NCBI GenBank assembly: GCA_002682825.1
Contig: NOKP01000002.1
Coordinates: forward strand, 62,001-126,000
Origin: Neonectria sp. B-13
Taxonomy: Eukaryota; Ascomycota; Sordariomycetes; Hypocreales; Nectriaceae
Length of the DNA: 64,000 nucleotides
Direction of reading: 5' to 3'
The position numbers and the translations under genes are program-made. A model generated the notes under the pieces. That model had not been told where the DNA came from and made no database searches. It saw nothing but the letters and a program-made list of their open reading frames with translations. Positions 57,826-64,000 of the stretch are shown piece by piece (position 1 is the first letter of the stretch; the number at the start of each line of letters is the position of its first letter).

Positions 57826-58726
57826 ATGCTCTTGCGACTTCTTCGGCCGTGGATGCTAATGGGCATCTCATCCTGGTACTTCCTCACCACCTCTCTCAAA
57901 CTTCTCGCATCAGGCCATTTCCGCACCCTGACCTCGTGGCCTGCCTTTCACGAGACCTGGTTCGCAAGGTTTTGGGCTCACATTGCACCAGGCGTCAAGG
58001 CCAACGCGGAGCAGCGAGTCCTCGCACTGCTCGAGGGTCGAGTCCGCGACGGGCGCATCTACGAAGAAGTTGTCGGCCAGCCGGTTGATGGCATCGTCCT
58101 CGAGATCGGAGCCGGGAGCGGCATGTGGGCGGACGTCTTCGCCACCATCGCAGAGCGCACAAAGCGTAACGCCAGCGGCGGTCCGTCTCTTAGTAAGATC
58201 TACGGCGTAGAGCCAAACGCCCAGTCAGCTGCAGCATTGCGACAGCGCGTTAAGGAGGTGGGACTTGAGGGCACGTACGAGGTGGTGCCTGTGGGCATCG
58301 AGCATCTCAACAACCCAACGGCTTGGGGTGCCGTCATCGAACCTGGGAGCGTGGATTGCATCGTTACAGTCCAGTGCCTGTGCAGTATTCCAGAACCCGA
58401 GAAGAACATTCGCTTGTTATACAGCTTCCTCAAGAAGGGCGGTCGCTGGTATGTTTACGAGCACGTTCGCGCAGAATACGGAAGCGTCGTACCGTCTTTC
58501 CAAGGTAAGGAGCAACCCCGTCCTAATCATGTACAATATGTTCAAACCTGAAATAGCATTTACGGATATCTTCTGGAAGTATATGATCGGTGGCTGCCGT
58601 CTTTGTCGCCCAACGGGCAAGACTCTGGGGGAAATTAGCCATTGGGAAAGGAATGATTTGGTGCAGCCACCGGACGAGTCAGTGTACGAAATGGTTCCGC
58701 ATATTTTTGGCACTCTAACAAAATGA
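57826..58726 (+). CDS. Membrane-anchored SAM methyltransferase (METTL7-like)
   Basis: Two exons, join(57826..58504,58557..58726), with a 52-bp intron (GTAAGG..AATAG) that keeps the frame, giving 282 aa. The hydrophobic N-terminus (LLRPWMLMGISSWYFLTTSL, about 5-24) looks like a membrane anchor. Class I methyltransferase motif I is VLEIGAGSGMWADVF; the acidic post-motif is YGVEPN; motif IV is VDCIVTVQCLCSIPEP; then KKGGRWYVYEHV. The end (EISHWERNDLVQPPDESVYE) fits the METTL7/thiol-methyltransferase-like family. The methyl acceptor (small molecule or thiol) is unknown. Confidence 0.88.
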
Positions 58727-59417
58727 GGAAATCGCATGAACAACTAAACTTTGGGTCAATTCGGATGACCTCGTTACGGTTTGATATCGACCGTGGGTTT
58801 GACGAAGGATGGTCCTGGGAAGCCCAACAAGTTATTTCGCCGCAAGAGGTTCATCCAGAACTAGAAGAGAAGCCGTGGACTAGAGTTCGGGTTTGAGAGT
58901 ACTCCTACAAGGCGTCGGAACTTATCGTTGTTCTATGGTCTCGCTCCCGTTTCGAGCACTGCGGAAACCCTTCATATTATAGAGGCAGCAGACTAGAGGA
59001 AGTGGCTGTGTCCTTCTTTTAGAATATCTCGTGTGAATCAAGGTCATTGAGCTCCTCGAGAAGTAAGGCGGTTAGACTTCCGTCTACTGGCAGTATATCG
59101 GGCAAACTATTGAACAAATAGAAATTGGGTACATCCATTCTCTCATCACCCGTTTTCTCATTATTCCGTGACACGAGATAGATTTCATCTCAGCAGTAAT
59201 AATGGAGGCTTTGTCGCACTGATCGGACGGCATTGGAAAGAGTCGCTAACTTGTGCATTGCCTAGAGAATAGAAGAATCGTGGCTCTGTATTCTGACAGG
59301 CAAATAGAAATCAATACCTGGCTTGGTATGCAGATCTCTATTGTGGCCTGTGTGCTTAACAGCGCTTACTAGGATATCCTAGGATACTATCATTGGCCTA
59401 TTTCTTGCTCCAGGTAT
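58727..59417. other. Convergent intergenic region
   Basis: About 690 bp between convergent genes; nothing recognised. Confidence 0.55.
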
Positions 59418-60260
59418 CTAATATGTAAGATTAACACACTTACCCTTCCAACTTTGAGCATCCCCAGCAACAAGTTGTTCAAATATCCACCTCGCCAAGT
59501 CCTGCCGACTTATAGTATAGCCTATTTCTACTCCGTGCTCCTTTTGATCACTGGTTCTATACATATCGTCTTCCCAGATCCAACCCACCCGGAGAGAACC
59601 AGTTCCCTTCATTTCGCCATGAGTAAGCAACGGCGGCCGCAGCATAACGTAACCACCAAGAGGTGAATCAACCTCCGTTGCAGCGTCCCGAACAACTTTC
59701 TCCAAAGCTGCAGTGTCCGCCTGGACGATTGGCAGAAGCCACATGTAGAATGGGATCAAGAGAATAGGTTGATCCCGCTGGGATCCGTGACCAGTGGAGG
59801 ACATTGGCACGAATATGGGGGAGTTCGAAATGCTATTCGTCGATTTCAGCTCTCGCAGGGCCTCCACTACCGCGGTCGCAGAGTCTCTGATGATGGTAGC
59901 ATCGCTCATGCAAAGCGGTCGGAAGGGGTTGTAGCTGAATTTCGCAGTACTCGTGATGCCGCTGAAAATGAGCTCGGGATCGTTGCGGAGCAGGTTGACG
60001 ACCGCCTTCAGATCACGAGACGAACCCTCGACAATAGTGAGTTGAGATTGCAGCATCTCTTCCGATACGCCGTGACTAGACAGCAACTTCTTAAGCTTGG
60101 AGGGATCTCGGACAACTAAGCAGTATATGTGAGCTAACGCAATTGCAAAAAGTGCAGATAACTTACGAGCGGCGGCATTATGGCCCGCAAGCAATGTCCA
60201 TGAAAGGACGTGAATTAGCGTGGCTCCACAGGCCCCGACAAAGGCAGCTTTGACGGCCAT
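59418..60260 (-). CDS. NAD(P)-binding (NmrA/atypical SDR-like) protein 2
   Basis: Two exons: complement(join(59418..60115,60167..60260)), 263 aa. The 51-bp intron (GTAAGT..CTTAG) joins GHNAAA to LVRDPSKLKKLL, restoring the usual Rossmann second strand. Without splicing the frame stays open but inserts 17 residues in the middle of the fold. The dinucleotide site GACGATLIHVLSW is atypical (a TGxxG-like loop with Cys). Other segments: LTIVEGSSRDLKAVVNLL, SDATIIRDSATAVVEALREL, GYVMLRPPLLTHGEMKGTG and IGYTISRQDLARWIFEQLV. It is a typical fungal NAD-dependent epimerase/NmrA-like fold; substrate unknown. Confidence 0.85.
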   Translation of the reverse strand: MAVKAAFVGACGATLIHVLSWTLLAGHNAAARKLSALFAIALAHIYCLVVRDPSKLKKLLSSHGVSEEMLQSQLTIVEGSSRDLKAVVNLLRNDPELIFSGITSTAKFSYNPFRPLCMSDATIIRDSATAVVEALRELKSTNSISNSPIFVPMSSTGHGSQRDQPILLIPFYMWLLPIVQADTAALEKVVRDAATEVDSPLGGYVMLRPPLLTHGEMKGTGSLRVGWIWEDDMYRTSDQKEHGVEIGYTISRQDLARWIFEQLVAGDAQSWKGKCVNLTY

Positions 60261-60604
60261 CGGAAAATAGAATCAGACGGTCCACAGAACCAGGATTAAG
60301 GATTGAACGGTTGAATACAGAAACACAAACAGATATGATGTGAATTGTCTCGTTTTCAGTGGCAGGCGTATGTCCAGTATTTATGACAACTGCCGGGACG
60401 GGATTTGACCGGCGGAGACGGCTTCGGGTCAACGATGGCGCTCCGCAAGTCCGCAGAATCCATTGGCGGACATGGCTCCGCGGACACCGAGTGTGGGGTA
60501 GCTGTATGTGCACGGACATGTCAATGTCTTCATGGATCCAGTGTTCAGTTGCACTTTGATGTCGACCTGAAAATTATTTTGTTGATGGCCTGATGTAGTA
60601 TACA
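60261..60604. other. Intergenic, no gene seen
   Basis: 344 bp: promoter of NmrA-like gene 2 and 3' flank of the kinase. Several short frames on both strands without recognisable content. Confidence 0.55.
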
Positions 60605-62095
60605 CTACAGAAAGCTTTCCTTGGACACATCGCCCTCATCCTCGTTCCCAGAAAACCAAGGATGACGCAAAATTTCCGCAGCCGAAGGTCTCTTCATGGG
60701 ATCGTACTGCAAAATCCGTCGAATAAGCGCCTTCACCTTGCCCGCTTCCTCCTCATCGAGATCTACGCGTGCCTGATCGAACGACTCCTCCATAGACGTC
60801 TGCTCTACCATGAGCGGCTCCCCACCTTTCGCGACTCCCCCAAGCTGACAATTGAAGAGTTTCTTCTCGGGAGTAAAGTACAGCGAAGATGTTTTCCAGT
60901 GCTCGTAGAGCTCGCCAGGGAGGGCACCTAGGCAAGCGGTGAGGGAGAGGAGATGGTCGTCGTCTTGGTCGGTTTCAGACCCGGGCCAGGGAATGCAGAA
61001 GAGAGGCTGTCCGGTGATAAGCTCGAAGACGAGGCAGCCGAAACTCCAAATGTCGAGGGTTTCGTTGATAGTCCCGGTAAGAATCAACTCAGGAGCTCGA
61101 AGACCGGGTGGCGTAACCGGCTTTTTCGGCGGGTCTGTAAAGAAATATGCTGTTCAGAGAAGGCAGGTGTGAGTATAGATATTCATTCTAACAAGAACAC
61201 AAAAGCAGATACTCGCACGGGGATATACTAACCGCCACCCATATCAGATAACTTGATCTTGAAACCTTCAGCGTAGCGAGTAAAGGGCGCGAGTGGCTGT
61301 GCGATGCAAAGATATCGAGGGGCCCATTTATCTTGTTTGCCGTCTAGCCTCTGTACAGGGGGGGAGATTGACATAGTTTGTACATTTTCTTCCTGCTGAA
61401 GCACGACCTCGGGCTTTGAGTCGATATTGTCAAGATCAAAGAGCATATTCCCTGGCTGGAGGTCCCCATGGGCGATACCATTCTCGTGGAGAAACACCAG
61501 GGCCTGCAAGGACTGCTTGAGGATGCTCTTTGCTTCCTGAGGTGGATAGCGAATCTTCATTCCCCACCTGCGAGGTTTGAACTGGGGTAGCTCCTCGACC
61601 ATGGTATTCACACTCGGGCCCATGGGCTCAAATACCAGGCACGTATGGGTGCCATTTGGGCCGGAGTGGTTGAACTCGTTTAGCAGCTGCGTGATGTACT
61701 GGACTCCTTCTACTGGCGCGACTTTGGCAATATGGCGCAAGATTTGAAGCTCGTTCGTCGATGTCGAGATTTCCGAGACCAGAATCTTCAAGGCGACATA
61801 TCTACTGTTCCTGAAGGGATATGAGCAATCATAATCTACAGCTTCGCTGGCATGCAATGCAAAAGAGGACTCGCCTCAGATCACGGGCTAGCCAAACCGT
61901 TGAATAGGAGCCCTCACCGAGCTTCCGGATGACTTTGTAGTGGCCGTTGTTGAAAACGTCGCCTAGAAGGACGGGATGGTAACCACCGGGGCGGTAATCC
62001 TCCACCCATTCACAGGGCGAAGTAATGGTTTTGAATCTCCACTCATCATCGGTTGGGGGCCTTGATAGCGGGGTAGGAGGAGGGGAAGCGCTCAT
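60605..62095 (-). CDS. SRPK-like serine/threonine protein kinase
   Basis: Three exons: complement(join(60605..61149,61233..61810,61875..62095)), 447 aa. Seen: glycine loop LGEGSYSTVWLARD (59-72), VALK with the ATP-binding Lys82, catalytic loop HGDLQPGN (188-195; HRD replaced by HGD, as in fungal SRPK-like kinases), metal site SDMGGA (DFG replaced by DMG), APELILTG, DIWSFGCLVFELITG and KRPSAAEILRHPWF. SRPK kinases phosphorylate SR-type proteins; the fungal expanded group has unknown substrates. The first intron uses a GC donor (AG|GCGAGT at 61874), the only frame-keeping choice. Upstream of the ATG (62095) the frame stays open for at least 50 codons, and a putative 74-bp 5' intron lies at 62276-62349, so the start could be wrong. 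Confidence 0.88.
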
Positions 62096-62357
62096 AGCCG
62101 TGATGGGAATGCGTTGTTCATGCGTGTTCCAGAGTTGCCGAGTAAAATCTCTGAACAGGGATGCAGCGTTGTGGTGGGACAGTCCAGAAGCTCGGGACAG
62201 GGTGGATGAGGGATCTCGGCGATGGTTGAATAGGACTCCGGGGTCAGCCAAAGGGGTGAGCAGAGCGGATGCGGCCTGATGAAAAGCCGAGACGGAGTTA
62301 AGCGAGTGAGCGAAGAGGCTATGTAAAGCGGCTATTCGTGTCGACTCACCTGTCGCT

Positions 62358-63373
62358 TTAGTTTCCCCCTTCCTGGTAAGCTATTTCGCGATAGTTTAGA
62401 GAGGAGGAGTGCAGCCAACTATTACACAACCCATTAACTAATGCTGTCTATCTTAATTGCTCGCTCCATTCAAGATTATTAGTTAGGAAACTCAACACTT
62501 ACCTATTAACCCTATAGTAATTCCTACCATTTGGCCTGCTCTGTCTAGTATTGCGGCAGTATACTCTGGTTTAGTAGTATCATTCGGTGTAGTAAGTCTA
62601 ATAGTAGGTTGGAAAGTGGTGCTGAAAGTAGTAGTAGAACTAGTAGCTGTACTAATTATAGGTACCTTTGTTGTCATCTGCGATTGCAATAAGCCTTCCG
62701 ATACCGTCCTGGATGAGCTGACTGCGACTGAGGACCTGGTGGTCCGGAGAACAGGGAGAGTACTGGCACTGATATCAGCCGAGTTGGAAGGAGCCAATGG
62801 GGATTTGTCAGGAACAAGGGTCCTAAGCCCGTGGATTGTGGCGATCGTCGTCTATGCATGTGTAGCCTGTGTTGTTTCTGCCGATGCTGGTGGAGGCAAG
62901 GTCGTAGTACTTGTCGAGGATGTGTTCTCCGGAGGCGGGACAACAAGAGAAGACGTTGCCTCTGGGGGAGGAAGAGCGATGGACGTGGTAGTAGTAGACA
63001 TTGATTAAGTGGATGTTGGGCTGGCTGTTCTTGATGTGGTCGTTGTGCTGGAGTATGAAGTGGTGCTGGTAACAATCTCCTTCGGCGGAGGAAGATCACT
63101 CGATGCCGTCCCTGGTGGAAGGGCTGGAGTACTTGGAGGTGGTGACGCTTCTGTGCTAATCGCTGTGCCGGGAGGGCCGGGAGGCCTGCGGGGCCCTTTT
63201 TGATTTCCTTCTGGTCCCGGTGGCCCATTCTTATTACCTCCAGGTCCTTGGCCATTGTCGTTTCCGTTCCCGTTCCCGTTTTCGTTCTCATTCTCATCAT
63301 CATCATCTCACTCTCCGTCGTCGTCCGGTTCCTCCTGATGAGGTTTATGGAACCTGAGTCCTGGCAGTCGCAT
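62358..63373 (-). pseudogene. Ser/Thr/Pro-rich cell-surface protein gene with three in-frame stops
   Basis: One frame on the minus strand from a possible ATG at 63373 reads an acidic Asn/Glu/Gly repeat (ENENENGNGNGNDNG), a Gly-Pro stretch, then mucin-like Thr/Ser/Pro-rich segments (STTTTSR, LPPPEATSSLVVPPPENTSS), a spacer and a hydrophobic segment (AGQMVGITIGLIGALVN). The last residues need a 59-bp intron (62444-62502, GTAAGT..ACAG); the frame ends at TAA 62360-62358. Interruptions: TGA at 63310-63308, TAA at 63007-63005, TAG at 62854-62852. Frame and composition continue across each. All three are one C-to-T change from CGA, CAA or CAG. It was most likely a heavily O-glycosylated membrane or wall protein. 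Its 5' limit is uncertain. Confidence 0.65.
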
Positions 63374-64000
63374 TGCTCTTCTATAACACTGGTCAGTCAC
63401 CCCTAGACGATGGTGCTCATCCTCAAGCATGACTGGATATACTTATAAGACAATCTCGACCAAGCTTGACATTCATAATGTTAAGAAGCGAACAGTTCGA
63501 CAATTGGTAAGATTGGAACGCAGCAACGAGCTAAAAACGAGGAATCCCGCAGGGAAACTGCAGTAGCGGCAGATATAACATCTTTGAGGGTTCCATGCCA
63601 AGCACTCCGATCACATCAGGCTAGTGTCTCGTCGCAATAAGATTTGGGCCGTGCCCAAACGCCCCAGCTGGCAAATTGTGCACTCGTTCCTCAGATATCC
63701 AATGAGCGTGTGTCTGTGTCACAGTAGCACACGAGGAGGAAGTGGTACAGGCCCCCTCTTGACACGTCGTGTCGTTGAAGACACGGTTTCGCTTGCGCGG
63801 GTATACGTCTGATGAGTTGCATCGCTGTTGGTGTCCCCTTCCGCGTTTTCGTCACAGTGGCAGTATCAACTACCTTCTACCTGCCTCACTATTGGGCACA
63901 GTGACCCTATGTGCCGACCAGACCTTCTAATCCCTGGCAGACCCGGATTTGATCCCTTCATCATCACTACTTTTCTAGACAAGCCAGACGCGGACACGCG
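63374..64000. other. Window end, no gene recognised
   Basis: About 630 bp. It may contain the 5' part of the Ser/Thr-rich pseudogene (an acceptor-like GTTATAG at about 63381-63387 precedes its first Met), but no exon can be defined. Confidence 0.4.

Noticed and set aside
62616..63008. 130-codon plus-strand ORF rich in Val
   Set aside because: It is the antisense shadow of the Ser/Thr-rich minus-strand pseudogene (Thr/Pro codons read backwards).

Overview
The window is nuclear DNA of a filamentous ascomycete (Pezizomycotina, most likely Sordariomycetes; the species cannot be named from sequence alone). The evidence is short introns (46-83 bp) with GT..AG ends and CTAAC-like branch sites, a Zn2Cys6 regulator, a LaeA-like methyltransferase, UDP-galactopyranose mutase, an Ecp2-like secreted protein, and several HET and NACHT-ankyrin genes. 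Genes are spaced by 0.3-2.6 kb. No tRNA, rRNA or CRISPR was found.

Layout. 0-7 kb: end of an unidentified gene, a cysteine-rich protein and a 1361-aa protein, both of unknown function. 7-15 kb: a small secreted protein, a secreted M20 amidohydrolase, an unknown repeat-containing protein and an NmrA-like protein. 16.8-20.8 kb: an SDR pseudogene, a Zn2Cys6 transcription factor and a small cupin. 20.9-43.5 kb: an allorecognition-type region with a HET gene, an Ecp2/Hce2-like secreted protein, a 2185-aa NACHT-ankyrin protein divergent from a second HET gene, then a sugar transporter with a GH43 enzyme, then a third HET gene whose ankyrin tail is broken. 44-55 kb: a 255-bp MITE-like element, UDP-galactopyranose mutase, an alpha/beta hydrolase, a 9-exon LaeA-like methyltransferase and a fourth HET-like gene. 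55-64 kb: a mitochondrial carrier, a membrane-anchored methyltransferase, a second NmrA-like protein, an SRPK-type kinase and a Ser/Thr/Pro-rich surface-protein pseudogene.

How the genes relate. Five HET or NACHT genes within 34 kb make this a candidate self/non-self recognition (programmed cell death) region. The divergent NACHT-ankyrin/HET pair at 33-34.4 kb is its most interesting unit. The transporter and GH43 gene are adjacent, as expected for hemicellulose or arabinan use. Three genes carry in-frame stops (TAG, TAA, TGA) inside otherwise continuous coding frames, and each stop is one C-to-T change from Gln or Arg. This pattern fits repeat-induced point mutation or plain decay. Exon structures given here were derived by hand from splice signals and frame continuity.
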